DNA of 18,675 nt, taken from Clostridia bacterium (GTDB lineage Bacteria; Bacillota; Clostridia; Oscillospirales; Acutalibacteraceae). The stretch's first letter is position 1. Every line of letters starts with the position of its first letter. The notes below the pieces were generated by a model. The model was given only the letters and a program-made list of their open reading frames with translations. It searched no databases and was not told the origin of the DNA. The DNA lies in assembly GCA_900768035.1 (NCBI GenBank), contig CAAGBH010000121.1, forward strand, positions 1 through 18,675, written 5' to 3'. This document shows positions 5,207 through 14,537 of this stretch, piece after piece. Both the position numbers and the translations under genes were made by a program.

Positions 5207-7621
5207 TTATTTTACAACTATATTTACTAACTTTTTGGGAACATACAGTTCTTTAACAACTGTTTTACCCGAAATTTCGGCAATAATGCTTTCCTGACTC
5301 TTTGCAAGAGCGATAGCATCGTCGCTTGAAATATTGGCATCAACATTAAGTCTTGCACGGATTTTACCGTTAACCTGAACAACAATTTCAACCGATGCGT
5401 CTACACATTTGCTTTCATCAAACTTTGGCCACTCAGTCTGATTAAGCATACCGCCGAATCCACACATTTCCCAAATTTCTTCAGTAATATGAGGTGCAAA
5501 AGGATTAAGCAAAGTGATAAATGTTTTATATTCATCAGCAGTGATTTTGCCAGTAGCGTGGATAGAATTCATTAACGCCATTAAAGCGGCAATAGCGGTA
5601 TTCATCTTCAAAGATTCAATATCTTCTGTAACCTTTTTGATTGTGCGGTGGAATTCTGCCTCCAACTGCGGTCTATAACCCTTTTCGTCGGTCATAATAT
5701 CATAAAGCGCCCAAACTTTATCCAAGAAACGTTTACTTCCCTTGATAGAAGACTGACTCCAAGGCGCAGCCTTTTCAAAGTCACCTATAAACATTTCATA
5801 AACACGCATTGTATCAGCGCCGTAATCGTTGATAATCTCATCAGGATTTACAACGTTACCACGTGACTTAGACATCTTTTCACCGTTTTCACCCAAAATC
5901 ATACCATGGCTTGTACGCTTAGCGTATGGCTCTGCATTAGGAACAGCATCAATATCATAAAGGAATTTATGCCAGAAACGGCTGTAGAGCAAGTGAAGTG
6001 TTGTATGTTCCATACCGCCGTTGTACCAATCAACAGGGCACCAATATTCGAGTGCTTCTTTAGAAGCAAACTCTTTATCGTTATGTGGGTCGCAGTATCT
6101 TAAGAAATACCACGAAGAACCTGCCCATTGAGGCATTGTATCGGTCTCACGCTTAGCAGGTGCGCCGCAATGAGGACAAGTGGTATTAACCCAATCGGTC
6201 ATCTTAGCCAACGGAGATTCGCCGTTATCTGTAGGCTCGTAAGACTCAACATTCGGAAGAACAAGAGGAAGATCGCTTTCATTAAGCGGCACCCATCCGC
6301 ATTTTTCACAATAAACCACAGGAATAGGTTCACCCCAATATCTCTGGCGTGAGAATACCCAGTCACGAAGTTTATAGTTAGTTTTAACACTGCCTATGCC
6401 CTTTTCGGTAAGCCACTGCTGAATTGCTTTTTTAGCATCTTCAACCGATAAACCGTCTAAGAAATCAGAATTAACCAAAACGCCTGTTGCACAGTCGGTA
6501 AAGGCTTGTTTTTGAACATCTTCCCCGCCTTTTACAACCTCAATAATTGGCAAATTAAATTTCTTTGCAAATTCCCAGTCACGAGTGTCGTGTGCGGGAA
6601 CTGCCATAATAGCGCCTGTGCCGTAAGAAATAAGTACATAATCCGAAATAAAAATCGGAATTTCTTTATTATTAACAGGATTGATTGCCATAACGCCCTC
6701 AAGTTTAACACCTGTTTTATCCTTAGCAAGTTCAGTTCTTTCAAAATCAGACTTTTTAGAGGCTAATTCCTGATAATCCTTAACCTCTTGCAAATTAGTG
6801 ATTTTATCAGCCCATTTTGCAATCAACGGATGTTCGGGCGACATTACCATATATGTTGCGCCGAAAAGTGTATCGGCACGGGTGGTGAAAATTTCAAAAG
6901 TATCACCGATAGTCGTACTAAAAGTAACCTGTGTACCGTAAGAACGGCCAATCCAGTTTCTTTGCTGAGTTTTTACTCTCTCGATAAAGTCAACATCGTT
7001 AAGACCATCAAGAAGTTTTTCAGCATATTCGGTAATCTTAAGCATCCATTGGCTTTTTTCCTTTTGAACAACTTCGCTTCCGCAACGCTCACAAACGCCG
7101 TTTACAACCTCCTCGTTAGCCAAAACGCATTTACAAGAAGTACACCAGTTAACTGACATTTCCTTTTTATAAGCAAGACCTTCTTTAAAAAGTTGCAGGA
7201 AAATCCACTGAGTCCACTTATAATAAGACGGGTCAGTAGTATTGATTTCTCTCGACCAATCAAAAGAAAATCCCAATGATTTCAACTGACGCTTGAAGTT
7301 CTCAACATTCTTTTTGGTAACTTCTGCAGGATGAATATGGTTCTTTATAGCGAAGTTTTCGGTAGGAAGACCGAAAGCATCCCAACCCATAGGATAAAGC
7401 ACATTAAAGCCCTGTAAACGTTTTTTACGGGCAACAATATCTATTGCAGTATAAGAACGGGGATGACCTACGTGAAGTCCCTGACCTGACGGATAAGGAA
7501 ACTCAACAAGACCGAAAAATTTAGGTAGAGTATAATCATTTTTTGCTTCAAAAGTATGATTATCGTCCCATATTTTTTGCCATTTCTTTTCTATATTTGA
7601 AAATTCATAATTTCTTTCCAT
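5207..7621 (-). CDS. leuS: Leucyl-tRNA synthetase
   Basis: This 804-residue class I aminoacyl-tRNA synthetase charges tRNA-Leu with leucine using ATP, in the cytosol. The ATP site motif HVGH is at residues 50-53 and KMSKS is at 582-586. The inserted CP1 editing domain shows TTRADTLFGATY (246-257) and VPAHDTRDWEF (341-351), the pocket that removes mischarged amino acids. Zinc-type cysteine pairs occur at C160/C163, C177/C180, C438/C441 and C482/C485. The C terminus has the usual anticodon-binding and short terminal domains, and length is normal for bacterial LeuRS. A TTG two codons upstream overlaps the rsfS stop, but GGGGGA is spaced correctly for the ATG at 7619-7621. It is the last gene of the long operon, 2 bases after rsfS, and no T-box leader precedes it. 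Confidence 0.98.
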   Translation of the reverse strand: MERNYEFSNIEKKWQKIWDDNHTFEAKNDYTLPKFFGLVEFPYPSGQGLHVGHPRSYTAIDIVARKKRLQGFNVLYPMGWDAFGLPTENFAIKNHIHPAEVTKKNVENFKRQLKSLGFSFDWSREINTTDPSYYKWTQWIFLQLFKEGLAYKKEMSVNWCTSCKCVLANEEVVNGVCERCGSEVVQKEKSQWMLKITEYAEKLLDGLNDVDFIERVKTQQRNWIGRSYGTQVTFSTTIGDTFEIFTTRADTLFGATYMVMSPEHPLIAKWADKITNLQEVKDYQELASKKSDFERTELAKDKTGVKLEGVMAINPVNNKEIPIFISDYVLISYGTGAIMAVPAHDTRDWEFAKKFNLPIIEVVKGGEDVQKQAFTDCATGVLVNSDFLDGLSVEDAKKAIQQWLTEKGIGSVKTNYKLRDWVFSRQRYWGEPIPVVYCEKCGWVPLNESDLPLVLPNVESYEPTDNGESPLAKMTDWVNTTCPHCGAPAKRETDTMPQWAGSSWYFLRYCDPHNDKEFASKEALEYWCPVDWYNGGMEHTTLHLLYSRFWHKFLYDIDAVPNAEPYAKRTSHGMILGENGEKMSKSRGNVVNPDEIINDYGADTMRVYEMFIGDFEKAAPWSQSSIKGSKRFLDKVWALYDIMTDEKGYRPQLEAEFHRTIKKVTEDIESLKMNTAIAALMALMNSIHATGKITADEYKTFITLLNPFAPHITEEIWEMCGFGGMLNQTEWPKFDESKCVDASVEIVVQVNGKIRARLNVDANISSDDAIALAKSQESIIAEISGKTVVKELYVPKKLVNIVVK

Positions 7622-7623
7622 AA

Positions 7624-7989
7624 TCAATCCCCCAAAGTATTAACAAGAATTTTTTCAAGGTCTACAACCTCGGCATCGCTCCACATTTTATCAAGTCCGT
7701 AAAACTCACGTTCATTTCTGCCGAAAATATGAACTATCACAGAACCGTAATCAAGAACGAGCCAACCTGTTGATTTACCTTCAATATGGTGAGGTTTAAC
7801 ACCCGAAAGTTCTAACTTTTCTTCAACCTCGTCTGCAAGCGCTCTGACCTGCGTAGAAGAAGTTGCAGTGCAAAGTAAAAAAAATTCACACAAAACAGTA
7901 AGGTCGTCAACCTTAATTGCAGAAAGTTCTTTTGCTTTCTTTTCGTTGAGTGCGTTTGCGGCAATTTTCAGAATTTCAAAAGATTCCAA
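7624..7989 (-). CDS. rsfS: Ribosomal silencing factor RsfS
   Basis: A 121-residue RsfS/YbeB/Iojap protein. It binds ribosomal protein uL14 on the 50S subunit and blocks joining with 30S when nutrients are scarce. The family signature is present: an N-terminal ILKIAANALNEKKA helix, KVDDLTVLCEFFLLCTA strand and STQVRALADEVEE helix, then GWLVLDYGSVIVHIF and FYGLDKMW. The frame extends upstream to 8031, but those residues encode the end of yqeK in another frame. GGAGGG at 7998-8003 lies 8 bases before a TTG at 7987-7989, giving MESFEILK, which aligns with usual RsfS starts. The start is therefore a non-ATG codon, one base after the yqeK stop. The stop lies 2 bases before the leuS ATG. Confidence 0.95.
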   Translation of the reverse strand: MESFEILKIAANALNEKKAKELSAIKVDDLTVLCEFFLLCTATSSTQVRALADEVEEKLELSGVKPHHIEGKSTGWLVLDYGSVIVHIFGRNEREFYGLDKMWSDAEVVDLEKILVNTLGD

Positions 7990-7990
7990 A

Positions 7991-8560
7991 TTATTTTCCC
8001 TCCAAGTTGTTAACTGCTTCATTAAAAGCATTCAAAGTATCAATATGAACTGCCTTTTTATTATCTACTAAATCTTTAATAGAATACTGTAAAGCGTAAA
8101 TAAACGCTTCATTTAAAGATTTATCCACAAGTGAGCGTATCACAGAAACATCTTCATAATCCCTGTCAAGCGAAGTGAAGTCAGCAAGATAAAGAATTTT
8201 TGCCAAAAGTGACATATTCGCTTTTGCGGTTGTGTGATACCTTACAGCATCAATAATTTCATCATCTTTGATATTTAAAATATTCTCAATATAGCAAGCA
8301 CCTGACATTGCGTGCCAGAGTTTTTGCGCCTTAAATTCGATATTGTTTAAAATTATACCAAAGTCGCCGAAAATTTTCAAGTGTTCTTCTTTAGAAGCAT
8401 TTTTCGTAATATCGTGAAGCAAGCCTGCAAGATATGCTTTTTCACTATCACAGCCGTATTTTTCGCTCAAACGCTTTGCCTCGTCAGCAACACACAACGA
8501 ATGATAATATCTTTTTTCATCAAGGCGGTCTTTTAAAATTTTCTTATATTCGCTATACAT
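7991..8560 (-). CDS. yqeK: YqeK family HD-domain nucleotide hydrolase (Ap4A hydrolase type)
   Basis: A 189-residue HD-domain metalloenzyme. Characterised YqeK proteins split diadenosine tetraphosphate symmetrically to ADP, removing a stress-linked nucleotide. The metal-binding residues are visible in order: H20 (YYHSL), H49-D50 (LLHDITKN), H83 (WHAMSG), H109 (VRYHT) and D127 (YLADFTSLDR). The length matches the family. A longer frame from 8590 exists, but AAAGGGG is correctly spaced for the ATG at 8558-8560, which overlaps the end of nadD by 8 bases. The last codons carry the ribosome binding site of rsfS. The nadD-yqeK-rsfS order is conserved in Firmicutes and supports the assignment. Confidence 0.94.
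   Translation of the reverse strand: MYSEYKKILKDRLDEKRYYHSLCVADEAKRLSEKYGCDSEKAYLAGLLHDITKNASKEEHLKIFGDFGIILNNIEFKAQKLWHAMSGACYIENILNIKDDEIIDAVRYHTTAKANMSLLAKILYLADFTSLDRDYEDVSVIRSLVDKSLNEAFIYALQYSIKDLVDNKKAVHIDTLNAFNEAVNNLEGK
7998..8003 (-). promoter_or_regulatory. Ribosome binding site that decides the rsfS TTG start
   Basis: GGAGGG on the minus strand lies inside the last codons of yqeK and 8 bases before TTG (7987-7989). No equally good site serves the upstream ATG codons in the same frame. Confidence 0.7.
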
Positions 8561-9140
8561 TGTATATACCCCTTTCCCTGATGTAATCATAAATTTTTTG
8601 CGGTAAAATTTCCTTTAAGTTTTCTTTACGGAACTGCGTTGACGAAACATTTGAAATAATCTCGTCTTTAACAGAAATTTCCATACCCATTGAAGAAAAA
8701 GTTTTAACCGAGTTTTCAAATTCTTCATTGTCGGTGCTTGTCCGCTTGAAAACTGTAAACGGCACTAACTTCATTAATTCCTCAAACTTATACCATTTAT
8801 CAAAATAAACAAGCATATCTGCACCGCAAACAAACAAAAATTTGTTTTGCGGATATTTATCCTTTAAATAAACTACAGTATCATAGGTATAACTCTTGCC
8901 CTCACGCTCAAATTCCACAAGGCAGAGTTTCGCTTTACTAAAATCTTTAGAAGCGATACGGCACATCTCAATACGGTCGTCATCACTTGCTAAAAAGTCA
9001 CATTCCTTATGTGGCGGAATCCTATCAGGCATAATCCAGATTTCATCAATACTTTGGTCATTTTGCAAGGCTTCAAGCATTTCATAATGACCGATGTGAA
9101 AAGGATTAAAAGTTCCGCCGAATATAGCGACATAACCCAT
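8553..9140 (-). CDS. nadD: Nicotinate-nucleotide adenylyltransferase
   Basis: A 195-residue cytosolic enzyme that joins nicotinate mononucleotide and ATP to deamido-NAD, the step before NAD synthetase. The nucleotidyltransferase motif GGTFNPFHIGH (8-18) is intact, as are IPPHK (41-45), CGAD (105-108) and the C-terminal SSTQFR (166-171), equivalent to the ISSTxxR phosphate-binding motif. Length is typical. The ATG at 9138-9140 follows the yhbY stop by 2 bases and has a modest GGTGA site. The 3' end overlaps yqeK. Confidence 0.97.
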   Translation of the reverse strand: MGYVAIFGGTFNPFHIGHYEMLEALQNDQSIDEIWIMPDRIPPHKECDFLASDDDRIEMCRIASKDFSKAKLCLVEFEREGKSYTYDTVVYLKDKYPQNKFLFVCGADMLVYFDKWYKFEELMKLVPFTVFKRTSTDNEEFENSVKTFSSMGMEISVKDEIISNVSSTQFRKENLKEILPQKIYDYIRERGIYNV

Positions 9141-9142
9141 AA

Positions 9143-9436
9143 CTATTTCACCAATTTTATAGTTTTATTATCTTTGCTTTCTCTATAAAGGATAAATCTT
9201 CTGCCGATAACCTGAACAACATCAGAATTAGTTTCCTTAGATAATTCGTCTGCTGCTTGTCTCGAATTTACAGGGCAGGTTTCTAAAACACAAAGTTTTA
9301 TTAGTTCTCTTTTTTCTAAAGCATCGTCAACCTGTTTTACAGTGTTTTCAATAATACCAGATTTACCAACCTGTAAAATAGTTTCCATATCATTTGCCAT
9401 TGCGCGAAGTTGCGCTCTTTGTCTGCTATTTAACAT
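9143..9436 (-). CDS. yhbY: YhbY (YqeI) CRM-domain RNA-binding protein
   Basis: A 97-residue single CRM-domain protein associated with pre-50S ribosomal particles and thought to help large-subunit assembly. The N-terminal LNSRQRAQLRAMA helix, the GKSG loop (the CRM GxxG motif, about residues 24-27) and the C-terminal QVIGRRFILYRES strand identify the family. Two ATG codons are adjacent (9437-9439 and 9434-9436). GAGG is spaced 4 and 7 bases from them, so the second is preferred, and it forms a TGATG overlap with the rdgB stop. In Bacillus the gene precedes nadD in the same way. Confidence 0.93.
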   Translation of the reverse strand: MLNSRQRAQLRAMANDMETILQVGKSGIIENTVKQVDDALEKRELIKLCVLETCPVNSRQAADELSKETNSDVVQVIGRRFILYRESKDNKTIKLVK

Positions 9437-10035
9437 CATTCAACCTCAATATATTTTTTAAGTTCCGCAGCGAAAAGCCTTAACGCTTTTCCTCTGTGGC
9501 TGATTTCATCTTTTTGCTCGGCAGTTAATTGACTGAACGGACCGTTTTCACTGATAAACAACGGGTCATAACCGAAACCGCCGTTACCCGCTTGCCTTTC
9601 AAAAGCAATGTGTCCGTGGCATTCTCCCCTGACAGTAAACTGTCTGCCGTCGGGGAATACACAAGCGATTGCCGCCACATAATATGCAGTACGCTTTTCC
9701 ATCGGAACACCGATAAGTTCACTTAATAACTTATCGTTATTCATTTCATCGTTTCCGTGCTCACCCGAATATCTTGCCGAGTAAACACCAGGTGCGCCGT
9801 CGAGATAATCAACGCATATACCCGAATCGTCCGCAACCGAGATATAGCCTGTTTGCATAAGTCCCGATTTTGCCTTAATAATTGCATTTTCCTCAAAAGT
9901 TGTTCCGTCTTCGAGCGCATCTAAAAAAGGCTTATCCAAATCAGATTCGCACAAAGCTTCAAATCCCAAAGGGATTAAAATTCTTTTAAGTTCTTTTAAT
10001 TTTTTTTGGTTTTTAGTTGCAATAAATATTTTCAT
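9436..10035 (-). CDS. rdgB: XTP/dITP diphosphatase (non-canonical purine NTP pyrophosphatase)
   Basis: A 199-residue RdgB/HAM1-family enzyme that hydrolyses XTP, ITP and dITP to monophosphates, keeping deaminated purines out of DNA and RNA. The family motifs are present in order: ATKNQKK (6-12), FEEN (47-50), VADDSGICVD (67-76) with catalytic D69/D70, GVYSARYSG (83-91), GGFGYDPLF (152-160) and SHRGKAL (179-185). Length is standard. Its ATG shares one base with the ftsY stop (TAATG), and its own stop overlaps the yhbY start, so translation is probably coupled on both sides. Confidence 0.97.
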   Translation of the reverse strand: MKIFIATKNQKKLKELKRILIPLGFEALCESDLDKPFLDALEDGTTFEENAIIKAKSGLMQTGYISVADDSGICVDYLDGAPGVYSARYSGEHGNDEMNNDKLLSELIGVPMEKRTAYYVAAIACVFPDGRQFTVRGECHGHIAFERQAGNGGFGYDPLFISENGPFSQLTAEQKDEISHRGKALRLFAAELKKYIEVE

Positions 10036-10949
10036 TATTCTTCACCGTCAAAAATTCCGTTTACAAACTCACTTGCAACAAAAGGTTGCAAATCGTCAAT
10101 TCCCTCACCCACGCCGACAAATTTAACAGGTATGGACAGTTCATTTTTAATGGGAATTATTATACCGCCTTTTGCAGTTCCGTCAAGTTTTGTTAAAACA
10201 ATGCCCGTAATATCGCAAGCGGTTTTAAACTGACTTGCCTGATTAACCGCATTTTGTCCTGTTGCGGCATCAAGCACTAACAAGGTTTCAAGCGAAGCGT
10301 CGGGCAACTCTCTTGAAATTACACGGTAAATCTTTGCGAGTTCGTCCATAAGATTTTTCTTATTATGAAGTCTGCCCGCTGTATCACAGATAATAACATC
10401 TGCACCCTTTGACTTGGCAGAGGCGATTGTATCAAACACAACAGATGCGGGGTCAGTTCCCTCAACACTTTTAACCATTGTAACGCCTGCACGCTCTGCC
10501 CAAATGCCGAGTTGGTCGATAGCGGCGGCACGGAATGTATCAGCCGCCCCCAAAACAACATTTTTGCCTTGCGACTTAAGGCTTGAAGCGAGTTTACCGA
10601 TTGTGGTGGTTTTACCAACACCGTTCACACCGATAACAAGTATAACCGAAGGTTTTGTATCAAGTTTTAAGCCCTCATCCTCACCCAACATATCGGTAAT
10701 AATTTCTTTCATTAACTGTTTAATCGCTATGGGATCGGTTATGCCCTGCTCTTTTATTTTCTTGCGCAAAATATCACAAATTTCAGTAGCAGTTGCCATA
10801 CCTATATCCGACATCACAAGAATTTCTTCAAGTTCTTCGAAAAGTTCCTCGTCAATCTTTGTGAAAGAATTAATAACACTGTTTACACCGTTTGCAATAG
10901 AGTCTCTCGTCTTTTGCAAACCCTGTTTGATTTTACTGAAAAATCCCAT
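10035..10949 (-). CDS. ftsY: Signal recognition particle receptor FtsY
   Basis: A 304-residue SRP GTPase that docks ribosome-nascent-chain complexes with SRP at the membrane. The helical N domain (about 1-90) is followed by the G domain: GVNGVGKTT (107-115), DTFRAAA (137-143), DTAGR (189-193), TKLDG (253-257) and GVGEGIDDLQPF (279-290). The acidic A domain seen in E. coli FtsY is absent, as is usual in Firmicutes. A short N-terminal MGFFSKIKQGL helix could serve as membrane anchor. AAGGTGA precedes the ATG at good spacing, and the gap from smc is 9 bases, the widest gap within the operon. The smc-ftsY pairing is widely conserved. Confidence 0.98.
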   Translation of the reverse strand: MGFFSKIKQGLQKTRDSIANGVNSVINSFTKIDEELFEELEEILVMSDIGMATATEICDILRKKIKEQGITDPIAIKQLMKEIITDMLGEDEGLKLDTKPSVILVIGVNGVGKTTTIGKLASSLKSQGKNVVLGAADTFRAAAIDQLGIWAERAGVTMVKSVEGTDPASVVFDTIASAKSKGADVIICDTAGRLHNKKNLMDELAKIYRVISRELPDASLETLLVLDAATGQNAVNQASQFKTACDITGIVLTKLDGTAKGGIIIPIKNELSIPVKFVGVGEGIDDLQPFVASEFVNGIFDGEE

Positions 10950-10958
10950 TAAATCACC

Positions 10959-13900
10959 TTATACTGCTTGATTTTCAAGCAATTTCTTTTCAAGTTCTGA
11001 AACATTGAGTTCCAAAAGTTTGGTAATGCCTTTTTCCTGCATTGTAACACCGTAAAGCATATCTGCAGATTCCATTGTGCCACGTCTGTGGGTTACACAA
11101 ATAAACTGTGTGGCAAAATCAGAAGAACGCATATATTCAGCAAAACGGTCTACGTTGATATCGTCAAGTGCGGTATCAACTTCATCAAGGAAGCAGAACG
11201 GTGGCGCATTTACACGCATAATTGCAAAGTAAATTGATAAAGCGATAAGCGCTTTTTCACCGCCCGAAAGTCCGTCAAGACTCGGCACATTTTTGCCCGG
11301 AAGTTTAACATTGATATCAATGCCGCTTTCAAGAATGTTTTCAGGGTCAGACAGTGTCAAGGACGCTGTACCGCCGCCAAAAAGTTCTGAGAAAGTTTTA
11401 GTGAAGTTTTGATTAATCTTTTCAAAACCTTCAGTGAAAATTTCCTGCATTTGAACAGTCAACTGATTTATAAGTTTATGAAGTTGTGTGCGGGAAGCTT
11501 CAACGTCGTTAATTTGTTCAGACAAGAAGTTATAACGCTCACTTACTTCCTTATATTCTTCAATAGCCGAAACATTGACATTGCCAAGTGAACGGATTTT
11601 ATTTTTAACTTCTGTCAAAGTCTTTTTAGCCTCAGCAGGATTTTCAATCTCTATTCCGATTTGCTCGGCTTCACTTCGTGTTAATTCATATTCGTCATAA
11701 AGGCGTCTTATAACATCGTCATACTCACGCATCATAACCTCTTTACGCTCAGTAAGACGAGCCAATTCGCCACCGATTTTTTCACGGCGCATAGTGTTTT
11801 CACGCTCGCTATTGCGAAGTTCTACGCCCGATTTTTCGGTTTCGTTACGCTTTTCTATCAAAGCGGAAATGTTATTTTGGCTATCGGTGATTTTGGTCTT
11901 ATAATCATCAATACCGTCATTAACATTTTCAATCTCATTTTTAAGATTTTCATTTTTAAACTGCAAGGTTGCAATTTCGCTATCAATTGCCTGAATCCTT
12001 GAAGCCCTGTTAAGCATACTGTTTTGGAGTCCCTCAGCAGATGCTTTTAGAGATTCAATATCTTTGCCAATCTCAATAACAGATAATTTAAGTGAAGTAA
12101 TTGACGAAGTGATATCCTCTCTCGTTGCATTGAGGTTATCCCTACCGCCTGTCATTTGGTCAATCTCGGACTGAATTTCAGCCTTTTTACCCTCGATTTC
12201 GGCAATCTGTTTTGCAGAGATAGCAGAGGTTTCTTTCAACTGTTCTAACTTTTCGTTATTAGAACTTTGTTCTTGCTCGAGTTCATTTAAAGAAGTTTTT
12301 AAACTGTTTCTAAGGTCGTCAATACGTTTTAATTCTGCTATAGCACGAATCTTATCCTCATTAGCGGTTGTAAGGTCAGCTTTAAGAGCAGTAATATCAG
12401 CAGATACTTCTGCCAAAGCATTATTTGCTTCATCAAGTTTTACTGACAAATCTTTTGATTTAGAAGTCAACTTTTCTATGTCTTGTTCAAAATTCTTGAT
12501 ATCGTTAGCACGGCTTAGAATACCCGAATTTTTAACAAGCGAACCGCCCGTCAAAGAACCGCCCGGATTAACAACCTGACCATCAAGAGTTACAACTTTA
12601 ATGCGGTAACCGAATTTTTTAGCGATATTAACTGCACAGTCTATATCCTCTGCAACAACACAACCGCCAAGCAAATACTTGATAATTTCGTTATATTTAT
12701 TATCGGTTTTAACAAGGTCGGAAGCAATGCCGACATACCCTAACATATCTTCGAAACCGTGTTCTTTAAATTCACGAGCCTTTATGGTTGCAACGGGTAA
12801 AAATGTGGCTCTACCTCCCTTATTGTTTTTAAGGAAGTTAATAGCCTGTTTTGCATCGTTTTCGGTCTCTGTTACAATGTTTTGAATTGCATTTGAAAGC
12901 GCAGTTTCAATAGCAACACTGTAACGGCTTTCAACATTTATAAGTTTTGATATCGGTCCGCAAATACCTCTCAAAATGCCTGTTTCAGCCTTAGACATTA
13001 CAAATTTAACCGAATGTGCAAAGCCTTCCATATTATTTTCAAGGTCTTTTAAAATCTGTATTCTGCGGTTTTTAGCCTCAATATCAAGATTAATCTGTTG
13101 AAGTTCGCCGTTCAACTTATCGCAAGTTTCTTTACGGGAACTAAGACGCATTTCATACCCTTTTAAAGAATTAGAAACACTTAAAATATTTTCTTCAATT
13201 CCTTTAAGCAAACTATCGGTTTCAGAAAAATCATTATCCAAAGCCGAAATTTCATTACAGCGTGAGACAATCATTTCATCCGAAGTGCCTTTTCTTGAAT
13301 TGATTTCTTCAATAGCAGTATCGGCAGTCACCATCTGAACTCGCATATCCGACGACTGTGCAGATAAAACATTAAGTTCTCTGATTTGATTTTCAATGTT
13401 TCTGCTTATACTGTCACTGTCGCTTAAAAGTTGTGAAAGTTCGGTTTCTAAAACGTGAAGCTTTTCTTCAATCTCTGCCTTTTCGCTTTCCTTATCATTA
13501 ACAAGCGCATACTTTTGAGCGATTTCCGCCTTGGCAGAATCGTCAGAACTTAAAAGCGATGTTTTTTCTTCGCTAAGTCTTTGCACCGATTCATTATTAT
13601 GAACAATATCATTATTAAGCACTGTTATTGCACCCTGTGCTTTAACAATTTCCTCATTGAAAGAAGATATGTTAAGACGCTCACCCTCAATATCAGAAGT
13701 GAGTTTTGCAAAAAGTGATGTATTTTGTTCTGTTTTGCGGTCAAATTCCGCCAAAGATTCTTCAATCTGTTTATAAGAAAGTTGAGCGGCTGCAATCTTG
13801 CTTTCCTGCGCTCTTAATGCTTCTTTTGAATTATTAAGTGTGTGAAGCCAAAGACCAATTTCAAGTTCCTTTTTCTGTGAGGCTAACAGCAAAAACTTTT

Positions 13901-14537
13901 CAGCCTTTCGGCTTTGTTCTTCCAACGGTCCTACACGTGCTTCCAACTCGTCAACAATATCGTGAAGTCTTAAAAGATTATCTTCTGCCGCAGTTAATTT
14001 TCTCTCAGCCTCTAATTTACGGTAACGGTATTTCGAAATACCTGCCGCTTCTTCAAAAATGTCTCGTCTCTCGCCCGATTTAGAACTGATGATATTATCA
14101 ATCTTACCTTGACCAATCATTGAATAACCGTCTCGTCCAAGACCAGTATCCATAAACAGTTCGTGAATATCTTTTAAGCGAACCGAAACATTATTTATTG
14201 CATATTCGCTTTCGTGGGAACGGTAATACCTACGGGTAATAGCCACGAAATCGTTATCAAAATTGAGTGAACGGTCGGTGTTATTTATATTAAGAGTAAC
14301 TTCGCAGTATCCGTGCGGACGGCGTGTTTCGGTACCGCCGAAGATAACATCTTCCATAGACTGACCACGAAGACTCTTGGTTGACTGTTCACCCAAAACC
14401 CAACGCACAGCGTCAGAAATATTACTTTTACCGCTACCGTTCGGACCTACAACCGCCGTAATACCCTTGCCAAACTTCAAAACAGTTTTATCGGCAAAAG
14501 ATTTGAAGCCCTGTATTTCGATAGAACTTAAAAGCAC
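10959..14537 (-). CDS. smc: Chromosome segregation protein SMC
   Basis: An 1192-residue SMC ATPase, the core of the bacterial condensin SMC-ScpAB that extrudes DNA loops from ParB/parS sites. The N-terminal head has Walker A GPNGSGKS at 31-38 and DGYSMIGQGKID near 136-147. A first coiled coil (about 165-505) leads to a globular hinge (about 515-665, with GGRATFLPV and VVNPGGSLTGG). A second coiled coil (about 670-1030) leads to the C-terminal head with signature LSGGEKA (1090-1096) and Walker B FCFLDE (1114-1119). It starts with GTG (14535-14537), placed directly after the stop of the radical SAM gene (TAAGTG). The resulting MLLSSIEIQGFKSF aligns with normal SMC starts. Length is full and there is no frameshift. 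Confidence 0.98.
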   Translation of the reverse strand: MLLSSIEIQGFKSFADKTVLKFGKGITAVVGPNGSGKSNISDAVRWVLGEQSTKSLRGQSMEDVIFGGTETRRPHGYCEVTLNINNTDRSLNFDNDFVAITRRYYRSHESEYAINNVSVRLKDIHELFMDTGLGRDGYSMIGQGKIDNIISSKSGERRDIFEEAAGISKYRYRKLEAERKLTAAEDNLLRLHDIVDELEARVGPLEEQSRKAEKFLLLASQKKELEIGLWLHTLNNSKEALRAQESKIAAAQLSYKQIEESLAEFDRKTEQNTSLFAKLTSDIEGERLNISSFNEEIVKAQGAITVLNNDIVHNNESVQRLSEEKTSLLSSDDSAKAEIAQKYALVNDKESEKAEIEEKLHVLETELSQLLSDSDSISRNIENQIRELNVLSAQSSDMRVQMVTADTAIEEINSRKGTSDEMIVSRCNEISALDNDFSETDSLLKGIEENILSVSNSLKGYEMRLSSRKETCDKLNGELQQINLDIEAKNRRIQILKDLENNMEGFAHSVKFVMSKAETGILRGICGPISKLINVESRYSVAIETALSNAIQNIVTETENDAKQAINFLKNNKGGRATFLPVATIKAREFKEHGFEDMLGYVGIASDLVKTDNKYNEIIKYLLGGCVVAEDIDCAVNIAKKFGYRIKVVTLDGQVVNPGGSLTGGSLVKNSGILSRANDIKNFEQDIEKLTSKSKDLSVKLDEANNALAEVSADITALKADLTTANEDKIRAIAELKRIDDLRNSLKTSLNELEQEQSSNNEKLEQLKETSAISAKQIAEIEGKKAEIQSEIDQMTGGRDNLNATREDITSSITSLKLSVIEIGKDIESLKASAEGLQNSMLNRASRIQAIDSEIATLQFKNENLKNEIENVNDGIDDYKTKITDSQNNISALIEKRNETEKSGVELRNSERENTMRREKIGGELARLTERKEVMMREYDDVIRRLYDEYELTRSEAEQIGIEIENPAEAKKTLTEVKNKIRSLGNVNVSAIEEYKEVSERYNFLSEQINDVEASRTQLHKLINQLTVQMQEIFTEGFEKINQNFTKTFSELFGGGTASLTLSDPENILESGIDINVKLPGKNVPSLDGLSGGEKALIALSIYFAIMRVNAPPFCFLDEVDTALDDINVDRFAEYMRSSDFATQFICVTHRRGTMESADMLYGVTMQEKGITKLLELNVSELEKKLLENQAV

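Noticed and set aside
7622..7700. T-box leader or other riboswitch in front of leuS
   Set aside because: leuS starts 2 bases after rsfS and all upstream sequence is coding, so there is no leader to hold a T-box; any control must act at the operon start outside the window.
7990..8031. Upstream ATG starts for rsfS (135-residue version)
   Set aside because: The extra residues are encoded by the 3' end of yqeK in another frame and do not fit RsfS N termini; the TTG at 7987-7989 has the only well-placed GGAGGG.
10414..10971. 185-codon open frame on the plus strand opposite ftsY
   Set aside because: It lies antisense to the conserved FtsY GTPase domain, has no convincing ribosome binding site or recognisable motif, and its serine/proline-rich make-up is what the reverse frame of such a gene gives.
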